Shown piece after piece: positions 12,053 to 22,943 of a stretch of DNA of 64,000 nt. The DNA is taken from assembly GCA_029204225.1 (NCBI GenBank), contig CM055096.1, positions 34,301,143 through 34,365,142 on the forward strand, written 5' to 3'. Numbering within the stretch: position 1 is the first letter of the stretch; the number at the start of each line of letters is the position of its first letter. Source of the DNA: Diphasiastrum complanatum. Taxonomy: Eukaryota; Streptophyta; Lycopodiopsida; Lycopodiales; Lycopodiaceae. Both the position numbers and the translations under genes were made by a program. The notes under the pieces were generated by a model. The model ran no database searches. It was given only the letters and a program-made list of their open reading frames with translations, and was not told the DNA's origin.

Positions 12053-13595
12053 ACTCCCCCTCTAAAAAGAACAATGCCCTCGATTGGGTTGTAAAAGAAA
12101 AGTGAATATTGAAATAATAGACAAATTTGATCTAGATGTTACGATTATATATTGTAATTGCGTGTCATGAAAAAAATGTCGCTACCATATATAGATCACA
12201 AAAGTGCATACGGTATATGAGTAGCTCCAAAAGTATCTATGTTGAACCAAAAGTCGCAACATGAGAAGTTTAAACTGCCATTGTTGATTAGTAACATGAA
12301 GCTTTATCAAGCTATATAAATGGGTTTTGAATAAAAGAATAGTAATGAATGTCATCGGTGACAAGTTTGATAATAATGTGTATGTTTATGTGACCCGCAA
12401 GTCATATTGATCAAGCATGCCAAATAAGGGCATCAACATGAGCAAAATTGCAAACTAAGATAGTTGTATCACCGAGAATGCCATGTAGTATTGGGCATAC
12501 ATGGAGATATGGTAATGTATAGAGATCCCAAGCTATCTATAAATACCATGATTGGTAATCAACACCACCAAAATCTAGCTCAAATGCATCCCAAGCTAAT
12601 AAAAAATGTCTCAAATCGATCCTGAACCCAATTGATACTTGGTCATATCTTGAAATTCCATCTAGAAAGCTATAGCGCTTTTGATCGGCTACTTGCTTTA
12701 AGATTGAATTAGTGAAGCCCAAAGATTGATATCTTTCTCTATATTTGCATTCAATCTCATGAAATCTTAACAAACTTAAAGTTTTCTTCTTCGAAACCAT
12801 TGCTATAGTTGATACCCATTCATTGCTAACGAAGGAAGATATTTTCTGTTTGCAAATATTTTTCTATTTCTTCTTCTACCATCAAAGAGTATGTTGGATT
12901 CAAGCGATCATTTTTTTTTGGATACTTGCAAGATTTTCCTTAAGATCACTTCGATGTTCTCGACAATGGTTGGGAATTCATTTGACGTCTTCCATGGTAC
13001 ATGTTGATACTTAATCAATATAATGCAGTATATTCAATAGTTTCATATGGTCTTAAGGATTTAGAAATCCTTAATGACTTTCCTTCTCTCACCTCAACCT
13101 CTTGTTAGTTGTTTAGATCAATCATTCATTCTATGAAGTTGGTCGAACCAGATACAAAGGTTTCTTGGTTAAAACTGGAAGACAAAGTCTCAATAGATTC
13201 TTTTATTTCATAAAATTTCAAATAACATAAATGTATAAATTTTCTAGTTCGGTGGCACATAAATAAGTAGACATCTTGGTGTTTTTCTGGAAAATTCAAG
13301 ATGTAACCCAAATCTATTGATGGTTTTTCTCTATGGCATTTATCTTTTGTCCAAGAATTTATTTCGTTTGTGATTTTTTTGATCCTCGTGCCTTCCTAAG
13401 AAAACATAACAGTCCCCCTCTCCCCCCCCCGTCTTCGAGTGGTAACATAGGATTTGTATAGCCACATCTTCTAATTAGCAATGGGTATGTTGAAATTGTG
13501 ATTGGATTAACAATAATAAAGTTTTGAAAGGCAAATCTCCACTTATTACAATCACTCCAAAACTCTCACTAGTTCTCTTTTGATTTAATCATTGA
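12053..13595. other. No recognisable gene; probable decayed non-autonomous LTR element
   Basis: Follows the candidate polypurine tract. Short minus-strand ORFs (12182-12364, 12537-12800) show no retroviral motifs. A second C-rich polypurine-like stretch after AACA lies at ~13408-13433. I see nothing that can be named. Confidence 0.3.
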
Positions 13596-13830
13596 CACTA
13601 CTACAAAACTCACAGATTCCAACATTTGCTTTTGATGAATTTTGAAATTTTTTATAATTTGATGAATTCCAATGCATCAAATCCGACAGAATCACCAAAG
13701 GTCCTTGAAAACCAACTTCGGTACCTTTCGACCAAGGGTGCGAATAAACTTTTAAATTATTGTCGGAATCCGATAGAAAATGTAGTCATTAAAGTTCGAT
13801 AGCACAACTAGCAGTCATGTGGCATTTAGT
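13596..13830 (+). mobile_element. CACTA (En/Spm)-like terminus
   Basis: CACTACTACAAAA at 13596 is the standard terminal inverted repeat of plant CACTA DNA transposons. It is followed within 170 bp by subterminal-type copies of TCCGACAG and GTCGGAATCCGA, the motif family seen in dense form at 19440-19960. The opposite terminus (TTTTGTAGTAGTG) was not found nearby, so this is an isolated or truncated end. Confidence 0.6.
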
Positions 13831-14319
13831 CTGTGACTTGGATGGATGAAATTGACAGTTTTTTTGTGTCGTCAATCCAGGTCATCAATCCACAACTTGA
13901 CTGATTTGATGTTTGTATATATTGGAGATGTGATTTTGATGGATAAGCAGTAAGTGTTGATAGCAAAATTAAAAAATAGAAACATCACTTCTTCTATATC
14001 TTTTTATCGAATGATCAACTATTTAGAATGTCGTTTAGGCTTATCCAATAGGGCAACTAATTAGGTTGTAGGTCACAATGGACACTTAGCCATTATGCAT
14101 TGTCACCTATCCAGTTAAAAAAAATAGTTATTTTCATAATGAACTGTAACTTGATCCAGTTCGCCTTTGACAATCCTTTGATAGTCGAGTGTGTCGAAGC
14201 CACCCGTTGTTCGATTCCCCTGTATTTTTGCATACTGTGTAAAAGAATGAGTAAAACTATAGAGCTAGATAAATGAATGGATGTAGATTAACTATAGATA
14301 ATAGGAGAATAATCCAACA
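13831..14319 (-). mobile_element. Probable 3' LTR (end only defined) of copia element B
   Basis: Ends GGAGAATAATCCAACA at 14319 and is followed by TTTCCCTTAATCTG, the reverse complement of a polypurine tract. The same end is seen in the complete element at 40433-44770 (AATAATCCAACA, then CTCCTCCTTAATCTG), so B is from the same copia family. The left LTR boundary could not be fixed. Confidence 0.55.
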
Positions 14320-16345
14320 CTTTCCCTTAATCTGAATCCATGAATGCCTTGACCTTCAAACTTAGTTATGCACAAAACTTCTTGTGTGCATCCAAGCTTA
14401 GTGCTTTGGTAAAAATATCAGTTGTCATGTCTTGCGTTCAACAGTACTACAAGTCTACCTCTTTGTCGAAAACTTTGCTTCCGACATCGTGATATTTAAT
14501 TTCAATGTGCTTACTCTTGGAATGATCGATACTCGGGGAATGTTCGACAGTTCGACTATATGAGTTTTGTGCTTGCCTTTGAGGTCGATAAATTGATATT
14601 CGGTAAAGACAATATCAGCTTATAAGCTTTGTCTAAAGTAGTATAGCTAATGAAAATGGATTTGATATTGTGGAAGTCGAGCTTCTTCATGATATGCTAT
14701 GGTATCTGCGCATAAGCAATACATCTTAATACACATAGGTTTGATAGTGATGGTTTGGAGCCAGTCCAAAATTCATAAGGTGTTTTGTCTAAGAGACCTT
14801 TAGTTGAGCATCTGTTCTAGATATAAGTTGTAGTGGAAACAACTTCAGCCTAGAAGAATTTCGGAAGTGTCGCATGAGCAAGCATACACTTAGCTGCTTT
14901 GACCAAGGTTCGATTCTTTCTCTCAACAAGTCCATTCGACTGAGGTGAATAGGAGGTGATCAATTGTTACTTACTGCCTTTGCTAAGGCAATACTCCTTG
15001 AATTCGGTTGAGATATACTTTATCCCATTGTCAAACCTCAGTGCTTTAATTTTTTTGTTGGTTTCTAATTCTGCATGCTCCTTGAATTGTCGAAAGATTT
15101 TGAAAGCCTCTGATTTCTGTTTAATAAATAAACTACCATTCTTCCGAAATATTCATCAATAAAGATAATGAAATACTTTGCATCAAGCAATGATGGAGTT
15201 TGCATTGGACCACATATATCTGAATGAACAACATCTAGAAAATCTTTTTTTGCATGTCTATGACTTGATCTAAGCAGAATTCTGGTATGCTTTTTGACAA
15301 TGCAGCTATGATAGATAGGGAGGTCGACTTTATTGGTTGGATATTCAAGATCGAGTGTTAAGGAATGTCTAGACATGTTCGACACAAATGTATGATTCAA
15401 ATGTCTTAATCTACAGTGCCAAAGTAATGCTTTATTGACTAGAACAAAGGTATTCAAGGCTTGATTTGTGTCAGAATAACAATGAATAAGTCTATATTAG
15501 TATCCATGTTGCTAGGAGATGGTGGTAGAAATCTCCTCGATAATGGATCACGCAGGCGAACACAAAAAAAATCTATTTGCGCTTTGCAAAAGCGAGGAGC
15601 AGACAGTCAGACGAAGTAGTAAGAGAGTCAGACAAAAAATGAAATAGCAAAAGCATGCAACACTGACAAAGATTTGAATGCAACAACAAGACGGTAGTCG
15701 ATTCAGATTGATATGTATGAAAATACAAGTCAGATTAAAAACAATGACTTAATTTGTATAAGTATTCATGTCTCTTTCCGAGTGATAGGATCTTGTCTGT
15801 CCTATCGATTACTTTACATTGATCTGATTTGAATTCTACTCTGCGCCCTAAATCTGTACTTTTGCTTACAGAGAGTATATTTGTAGAAAGATTTGGTACA
15901 TGCAGGACAGTTGAAAGTAGTTTGGATTGATCATTTGCAAAGCTTAATCTTATACCTCCGATAGTTTGTGTGCTATTGTTGCCCAGGAGAACAAACTTCT
16001 TGGTACCGTAAGGCATATAGGACTCAAAACAGTCGATATGGCTGGTCATGTGCTCATTAGCTCCGGAATCAAGAAACCAAGAGCTGTCATCAGATGCTTC
16101 TTGATGATTTGTCATGAATGCATCATGATCCTCTTCTTGATTGGGTTGAGATGCTTCTGTAGCTGCATTTGCCATCTGATTCGACTGTCCTTTGTTGTTA
16201 CTGGCTTGTAGAATGTGGCACTCTTGGATCTCGTTGTTGGTTCGTTGCATCGAGATGCGAGATGTGTGAGATCGGCCATCATCCAAATCTTCGGCCGCCA
16301 CCTAGATCGGTCTCCATTGTCCATCAACGACGGACACTCTTTACT
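14320..16345 (-). mobile_element. Copia element B: protease-integrase plus RNase H tail, RT deleted
   Basis: Read on the minus strand, 16301-15735 encodes the gag end and aspartic protease (SSWFLDSGANEHMTS, then VLHVPNLSTNILSVSK). 15457-15065 encodes the GAG-pre-integrase/integrase start (WHCRLRHLNH, DVVHSDICGPM, FIIFIDEY). Integrase continues to about 14590 (SPQSNGLVERKNRTLVKAAK, then TPYEFWTGSKPSL) with several stops. It then jumps straight to the C-terminal tail of RNase H (IEIKYHDVGSK, ~14530-14340). The whole reverse transcriptase and most of RNase H are missing. The 5' side is truncated at the microsatellite near 16346. Non-functional. Confidence 0.85.

Positions 16346-16411
<66 letters not shown>
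16346..16411. repeat. (TG)n(TA)n microsatellite at an element junction
   Basis: About 13 TG units followed by about 19 TA units lie exactly between the truncated 3' side of copia C and the truncated 5' side of copia B. The IYIYIY/THTHTH open frames on both strands come from it. Confidence 0.95.
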
Positions 16412-16414
<3 letters not shown>

Positions 16415-18873
16415 GAGAGAAGTCGAAGCTGATGACTTTGGTTCCTATACAAAGTAGTAGGCTGCATCATCCGTAAATCGCGACGATCTTCTTGGCTGAA
16501 TTTCGACCCTCTGATGTGATTCAACCTGTTGAGGTTCAGACTCATTTTTTGAGTCAGTATCGATTTTCTAATTTTCGACCCTTGGATCGGAATTTGACTG
16601 TTCGACCCTTGGGTGAGAATTTTGTTGTTCGATCCTTGGGTCGAAAATGTCTGTAGTTTTTCCCTTGTGGTCAAAAAATTGGTTTTCCAGAAAGATGACA
16701 TCTTTGCTCGTGAATGCTTTCTATGTGTCCAAGTTGTAGAGCTTTTATGCCTCGTGATCTGGGGAATAGCCAATAGAAATCGATTTTTTGCTTGTATTGT
16801 TCAGTTTCTTTCTGAGATCAGCAGGGATTGAGCATAAACAATACATCCAAACACTCTAATATTTTTGAGTGATGGTTTTGATCCTGTCCACACCTCATAA
16901 GGTGTCTTGCCATTCAGGACCTTTGTAATGGATCGATTTTGCAAATAGGTTGTTGTAGTAATAGCTTCTGTCCAGAATTTTTTCGGAAGAGAGGCATGGG
17001 CCAGCATGCTCTTGGCACTTTCGATGAGTATCCAATTCTTCCTCTCAACTACACCATTGGACTGAGGTGAGTAGCTTGTTGTATATTGTTGATGTATTCC
17101 GTTGGCCTTGTAGAACTCCTTAAAATCTGTGGAGATGAACTCTTCCCCTCCATCTGTTCATAGAGCTTTGATCTTCCTCTGGGTCTAATTTTCAACAGAC
17201 GCCTTGAACTATTTGAAGAACTTGAAAGCTTCGAATTTGTTCTTTAAAAAATAGGTGAAAGTCCTTCGAGAGAAGTCATCGATGAAGGTTAGGAAATATA
17301 GAGCTCCTCTTGTGGAAGCAGTCTACATCGGACCACAAATGTCACTGTGTACAAGATCTAGCAAATTCCTAGAATTATGAATTGTATCAGAAATAAATGG
17401 ACTTCTAGCATGCTTGCTAATAATACAACTTTCACATGGAGAATTCGATTTGCTAATTGAAGGCAGATCTTGTACTAGATTATGATTGAACATTTGATGA
17501 ATACTTTTGAAGTTGATATGGCCTAATCTAAAATGCCAATGCATATCAGTTGATTATGAAGTGGATGTGTGAAGAGCTTGACTATTAGAAGAATAGTAGT
17601 GGCTGAGTTTGTAAAGGTAGCCACTTCTTCTCCCGAAAGCTAGAACTTTCTGGGATTTGTCAAGAATGGTGTAGGTCTATATCGAATTTGACCCTTCGAC
17701 TTGAATCAATGATCCTGCTAACTGAGAACAAATTTTTGGTCAGATTTGGAATGTGGAAAACGTTGGATAGCAACTTGACTTCACCTTTCTGAAATTCGAC
17801 CATGACTGTTCCTTCACCGTCGATAGAATGAGATGAGTTGTCTCCAAGTTGCACAACTCGAGAGTGGGTGAATGATTTGTAGTCCTCGAACCAGTCTTGA
17901 TGTGAGTCATATGTTGAGTTGCTCCAGATTTTAGATACCAGGAATCGATATCATGTTGTTCTCCGACCTTGGTCATGAAAGCTGCTTCATCTTTCTCTTG
18001 TTGTTAGATCGAGTGACTGGTTGTAGCACTATGTGCTTGTTGTTGGAACTGCTTCTTCTTCTCATTGTTGAATTTTAAAGTCTTGCATCCCTTAATTTCA
18101 TGCCCAGTCCTCTTATAGTATCTGCAGAATAGTTTCTACACTAGTTGGAATGATGAAGAGTTTGAATTTGATCTTGAACCATAATTTGATCCAGACTGCA
18201 TGTTGTCCTTCTTGTCATGATAAGCTGACTTTGTAGATCTCTTGGATCTGAACTTCTGATTTTTTTAATATAGATCATGTGGATCCGCGATCTTGAGCTT
18301 GAGGATGCAGTTCTTCTAATCTCCTCTTGTAAGCATAGAAATTACTCTTAATAGAGTGAGATGCTCCTGGGTCGAAATTGCCATGACCCAATTTTCATAG
18401 GCTTCAGGTAGACTCGATAATAGAGTCATAACAACATTGGAATCTTCGATGACTGAGTCAGCTGCAGTCATTTGCTCCATAAGGTTTTTGAAAGTGTTGA
18501 GATGACTCGAAACACTATCTGCATCAGACATTCTAAGGGTGAAGAATTTCTTTCTCAAATGAAGTTTGGATGTCACGTCCCTAATATCGTAGAGGGTTGC
18601 TAGGATGTCCCAAGCATCCTTAGCAGTCTGAGTAGTACATATGTGACTAATTTGGGTGTCCTTGATGTTGAGAGTAATCATGGCAAATGCCTTGCCATCT
18701 CTCAATCTCCATTTGGTGATGATGGCTGCATCACTTTCTGGTTTGTGTTCTGTGTCATCAACGATGTCCCACAGTTCTTTGGCTAGTAGTATGTCCTTCA
18801 TCTTGAACTTCCAGAGATGGTAGTTCTCTCCATCGAGTTTGTCAATCAGAGATGAACTAGAAGATGAATCCAT
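16412..18873 (-). pseudogene. Copia element C: gag, protease, integrase; RT missing
   Basis: The 185-codon ATG ORF at 18873-18316 is a copia gag (UBN2/DUF4219 type: LDGENYHLWKFKMKDIL, AKDAWDILATLYD, LHLRKKFFTLRM, SSLPEAYENWV). A zinc-knuckle-like region follows near 18130-18060, its first Cys replaced (YYKRTGHEIKGC). Next come protease (WYLKSGATQHMT at ~17930, the usual DSGA changed to KSGA) and GAG-pre-integrase (WHFRLGHINFKSI, DLVHSDICGPM at 17540-17330). The integrase end is at 17007-16801 (TPYEVWTGSKPSLKN). The linker ends (FTSKDVIFLENQFFDHKGK) near 16650 and the element stops at the microsatellite before RT. The changed protease residue and many stops show that it is dead. Confidence 0.9.
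16565..16645 (-). repeat. Short tandem peptide-coding repeat in the copia C linker
   Basis: Three ~27-30-bp units with the core CGACCCTTGGGTCG encode DPRVE-type repeats between integrase and the missing RT. This linker is normally variable in copia elements. Confidence 0.6.
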
Positions 18874-19004
18874 TCTGGTTTGAGCAAGATCGTTGATAGA
18901 AACAACGATGTCGGAATACTATTCGTTGCGTGCTTGCTGATACTAAGTCTTGATTGAAACAAGACAGATAATCTGCAATAGAAATGCAGATTACTGAACT
19001 ACTC

Positions 19005-19016
19005 GCTCCGATACCA
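19005..19016 (-). promoter_or_regulatory. Primer binding site of copia C
   Basis: Minus-strand TGGTATCGGAGC differs at one position from the initiator-Met tRNA primer site TGGTATCAGAGC. It directly follows the LTR end TTTTTGACA. Confidence 0.85.
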
Positions 19017-19429
19017 TGTCAAAAATCAGTGGGATAACTGATATCAGATTAGTAGAGAACTGATCGGAACAGAACTATGATATCAAATCGTGATGACTAT
19101 CAACAGAAGCTTGAGCGAGGGCGGTTTGGGATCGGAAGCACACCAGTTAGCAGCAAAATGATCAAGATGAATGAATTAATATAAGCGAAATAGAACAACA
19201 ACAGTAGTGGAGACAAAAATGTTGCACTCTGATTAATATCAACAATGAGTACAATGGCTTGAAGTAATAACTTCAGCGTGTTCGTTGAGTGTAGTAACAC
19301 TGGCAACAGAAAATTCTTCTAGTGAGCATATTGATTATTAATCAACTATCAACTAAGTGTGTTCTCAGTTGATTCTATATTACAAATATCTACTTGCTAA
19401 ATATATGTATGTTAAATATCTCACAACAA
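19017..19429 (-). mobile_element. 5' LTR of copia C
   Basis: Starts TGTCAAAAATCAG on the plus strand, next to the primer binding site, and seems to end CACAACA at ~19429 (TGTTGTG on the minus strand). The outer boundary overlaps the start of the CACTA-like repeats and could be off by a few bases. Its matching 3' LTR is not in the window because the element is truncated. Confidence 0.65.
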
Positions 19430-19960
19430 CACCCGTCGCGATTTGCGACGTGAATCACGAGCTTAATTTTTTTTTTTAATTCATCGCGGACGTCGAAAAA
19501 ACACGTCGCAATGAGAATGTCGGATTCCGACGTCTTCAGAACACGTCAGAATCCGACAAGTACAACATGTCGGACTCCCGAAGCATCAGTCGGACCGCCG
19601 GACCCCGGGAGCCACGTGGACTTCGGATTGCGACGTCCACGTCACACGTCGACATCCGACGTCCGCATCCAATGTGGCTGATCTGACGTGGACGTCGGAA
19701 TCCAATGTCCAATCAATACATCAAAATTCGACGTCTGTTCCACAAGAAAATCCAGAGAACTGCCTAAAAATGTTCGACGTCCATCCGATGTATAATGGGA
19801 CGTCGGAATCCGACATCCAATATAGATGTCAAATTCCGACGTCTATTAACAGAATGTCATAAAACAACGTCCGACGGGTGTCCGCCGTCGTATATCCGAC
19901 GTATGCCCGACGTGTTTTTGTGTCGGATTCCGACGTCTCGGATTAGGTATAAAAAATAAA
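19423..19960 (+). repeat. CACTA-type subterminal repeat region, rich in GTCGGAATCCGACGT
   Basis: More than fifteen direct and inverted variants of the palindromic motif GTCGGAWTCCGACGT fill about 500 bp of locally CG-rich sequence. This is the usual subterminal architecture of En/Spm transposons, where TnpA-like protein binds. A degenerate terminus CACAACAACACCCG lies at the left edge. Confidence 0.7.
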
Positions 19961-20650
19961 AAATACGTAAAAAATAACGCGCATATTTTTTTCAGTCTAT
20001 TATTGGAGTCGTGTTCTTGGAGAGACGCTAGTCTTGGATTGCTTTTGAGTCAGTATTATTGGATTGCATTCGACATTTGGATTAAGTAACAAGCATGAGG
20101 TACTTTCTATACTTACATTACTTAATTCACATTATGAATTGCAATATCTTATTGTATTACTTTTTGAAAATACGACTTGAAGGGATGTTTCTACAAGCTT
20201 ACTTGAAAGGGACTAACATGCATTAAGAAAAATATTTTTTCCGAAAACACAGAAAATCATGTTTTTGAAAATACGACATTGCACAAAGTTTTGCAATTCC
20301 TAGTTAGTTAATACATTGCACATTTTGAAATAGGACATTGCTCATATTTTGGAATCCAACATACAAAACCAATAACAATATTGTGATCAATTGCAATAAT
20401 ATATATATATATTGAAAGTGTATGTCAATGTATCACAAAATTGTTGCTTTCGCAGTCTCTCTAGCTTACGATAGACAAACTAAAATTATATTAAAAACCT
20501 AATCTACTTGTCGTCGCCTTGATGTTCGCTATGCATGAAAACAAGCAAACAAGACACATTAGTATTTAATGCTTGATCATACTAATGATTAAAAGTGAAC
20601 ACGTATGTGTTTTACATTAATTATATAAAAATATAAAATTTAAATCTTTC
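19961..20650. other. A/T-rich interior of the CACTA-like remnant, no gene seen
   Basis: Lies between the subterminal repeats and the minus-strand coding remnants. It is A/T-rich with a small TA run near 20399 and no recognised motif. Confidence 0.4.
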
Positions 20651-21561
20651 AAAGAAACTTACTCGTGGAGGATTACCCTCGCTCTTCAGTTTAACGACTA
20701 ATGCCTCGTATGATTCCCTGAAGGCAAAGTCGTACTCTTCCTTGGTTGGTAGACGTCCATAGTCCGCCAATTCAATTTAAGTTGGAATTAGTTTAGGGCT
20801 AGGTTGGAACAACTAGTCAGAATGCATGTTAGAAAAAGAAATCATATGAAATCAAAGACAAACTATAGGAGTAGTTTAAATTTACTTACCATGCTTGCTT
20901 GCAGGCCCGCCTTTCCACTCGAGCCCAACTTAGGGTTGCCTATTCCATGCATCCTAGCGACTGCGACATCTCTTTGAATCTTGTATTTATCTGGTGTTTT
21001 TTCATTGTTTTTAACATTGTTCCAATCTGACCTTGAACACCAGCTGGGTTTGGATTGCCCATTCCTATAAGCTTGTCATGTTGTATCATGGCGATGTCTT
21101 ATCCACAAGCTCATATGCTTATGGATTTCCTTCGAGTCGAATTCCTCGTCTTGTGGGAATTCATCACGAAGGGTACCAACGATTTGTCGTTTAAGTTCGT
21201 TAGATTGATCGAACCATTTCATAAACAATCTATCGCCAAAATGGCGTTGGCATAAAGAATACAATCGGTCCATAACCACCCTCCCTTTATGGTTGGCAAT
21301 TATGTTCCCTTGAGGATCCACATCATAATATAGATTCGTGGATGACTCTTCGGTAGGGGCGAGAGCCGCAGCCGCTTGTGAGGTACCACCCTCGAGGTCT
21401 TGGATAAGCATACTTTGCAATTGTGTTTTTTGTTCGAGAGTTAGTGATGAATAGAAATTTGAAACATAATCTCCCGAACTCTCGCCATTGCGGGACCCCG
21501 ACATGATTACTACATTCGTAAACCCTAATATATTGAAATGAAGTAGAAAAACGAAAATCAA
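20651..21561 (-). pseudogene. CACTA-associated protein remnant (plant transposase, Ptta/En/Spm-like)
   Basis: The 5' exon-like ORF (21561-21076) encodes an acidic Gln/Ser-rich N-terminus. It is followed by a region of the type LYSLCQRHFGDRLFMKWFD, then QIVGTLRDEFPQDEEFDSKEI. This layout resembles the second (TnpA-like) ORF of plant CACTA elements. Downstream in shifted frames come SRSDWNNVKNNEKTPDKYK, ARMHGIGNPKLGSSGKAG and, at ~20780-20660, PTKEEYDFAFRESYEALV. These could be further exons or frameshifted pieces. Neighbouring subterminal repeats support the assignment, though I see no TNP2 transposase domain. Confidence 0.55.
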
Positions 21562-22180
21562 CTACAAAAATTTAATGTATATTAGAATTAGACTTTCATA
21601 CCAGTGATAACAAAAAAAAAAAAAAAAAAGATAGATGCGCGTTTATAACCTGCAACAAAATGCAAAAGAATCATATAAGAGTCCATGTATAAGAATCAAA
21701 ACATGAGAATCAAACAATAATATGCATATAGAAATCATTCTATCTAAATATCGAAAGATAAGAATCAACGTATTTTTAAATTGACTAGGCTTAAACTACA
21801 CCACCACCCTCACGCATGGGAGTAAGTTGGGCGAAGGTTTCCCAAAGATCAGTTGTCATATTGTCATATTTTCGTCAAAAAGGTCTCTGTTTTGCAAAAA
21901 TACCAGTATTACTCTTGATTCTTCACAATGTCCTTCGCCGAGTTTTCTGAGGATTCTAAATATAGTAATACCATTTGTGAGTTCTCGGCGAAGATTAGAT
22001 CTATCAAGATCTTCCAAAAATTCAATTTTTACTCTCACCAAGCTACAAAACCCCATTTTTTGTCAAAAACAACCTTTGTCAGTTCTACCACACATTTATC
22101 TGAGTCAGATTTATCTGTTGGAAGTATTTCTAGTGAGTGCGGTGGCTAGATCTACTTATGGGTGTAGTATAGGGATGTAG
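21562..22180. other. Unassigned TE-derived sequence with CTTCGCCGAG motifs
   Basis: Contains CCTTCGCCGAG near 21941, CTCGGCGAAG near 21983 and GGGCGAAGG near 21831. The same motif is repeated upstream of the extra ORF of the plus-strand gypsy element (35340-35700). This suggests a relic of that gypsy family's spacer. A 19-bp poly-A run lies near 21609. Confidence 0.4.
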
Positions 22181-22922
22181 AGATTCGTCCACTTTTTAAG
22201 TTTCTACAAAAGCTTCAACAGAAATATGAAGGAATGAGAGCACTAAGGCTTACCCAACTAGTGCCCGAAACGGAAATAAACTAATTAGTAACAACAATAA
22301 AAATCCTTGCTAAGGCTTATCCAACTAGCAAGGTGACTAGACTAATCCTAGATTAACGCCCGAAGGGTAATAAAATGTGATTGTGGCTAATACTAAACAA
22401 ATAAGCAATAATGAACATGCCACAATAAAATCGATGAAAAGGAGGCAAGAGGAGGCCCGAGCACCTTCCCTCAAGCTATGCACCTTTCCAAAGGGAACAC
22501 AAATAAAATAGAATGATAATTCTCCAAAATAGAGAGCAAGATAGCTTAATCTCAAAAGTGTTATTTACAATGCAAATACCTCTCCTTTTATGGCAAGGAG
22601 GGTCTTCCATAAGTGCCTACTAACTTATGGGACTAATCTGTTTCTAGCCTTTCTAGAACTTCTAACTTAGGATTTAGAACTTCAATTTTTTTAACTTAGG
22701 ACAACTTAAGATAAAATATTTCTAATCTTAAGTTTTCTAAGTCTAAGTTCTAAATCTAAGTTTAAGCTATTTTATTATTATTTAAGCTTCTACTCATGGA
22801 CTTACAAAACACATGCCATGGCTTGAAGTTTATTGACAGATACTCATACGTGGTCTTACAAAACACATGCCACGGAGTTTTATTATTTTTTTATTTTCTC
22901 TGTGTTAGCATAGTTGCCAACA
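22181..22922 (-). mobile_element. 3' LTR of the minus-strand gypsy element (left boundary uncertain)
   Basis: Ends GTTGCCAACA at 22922 and is followed directly by a polypurine tract. It contains a duplicated phrase (AGGCTTAYCCAACTAG at ~22249 and ~22314) and an imperfect inverted repeat around 22668-22765 (AACTTAGGATTTAGAACTT against AAGTTCTAAATCTAAG). TTACAAAACACATGCCA is repeated at ~22802 and ~22855. No 5' LTR copy is available because the element is truncated upstream of gag. Confidence 0.6.
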
Positions 22923-22941
22923 TTATCCCCCTCCTTATTGG
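22923..22941 (-). promoter_or_regulatory. Polypurine tract of the minus-strand gypsy element
   Basis: Minus-strand AATAAGGAGGGGGATAATG adjoins the LTR start TGTTGGC. It primes plus-strand DNA synthesis and marks the 3' end of the internal region. Confidence 0.75.
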
Positions 22942-22943
22942 AT

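Noticed and set aside
16112-16773. ORFs with IYIYIY and THTHTH on both strands
   Set aside because: Microsatellite translation fused to copia fragments in wrong frames.
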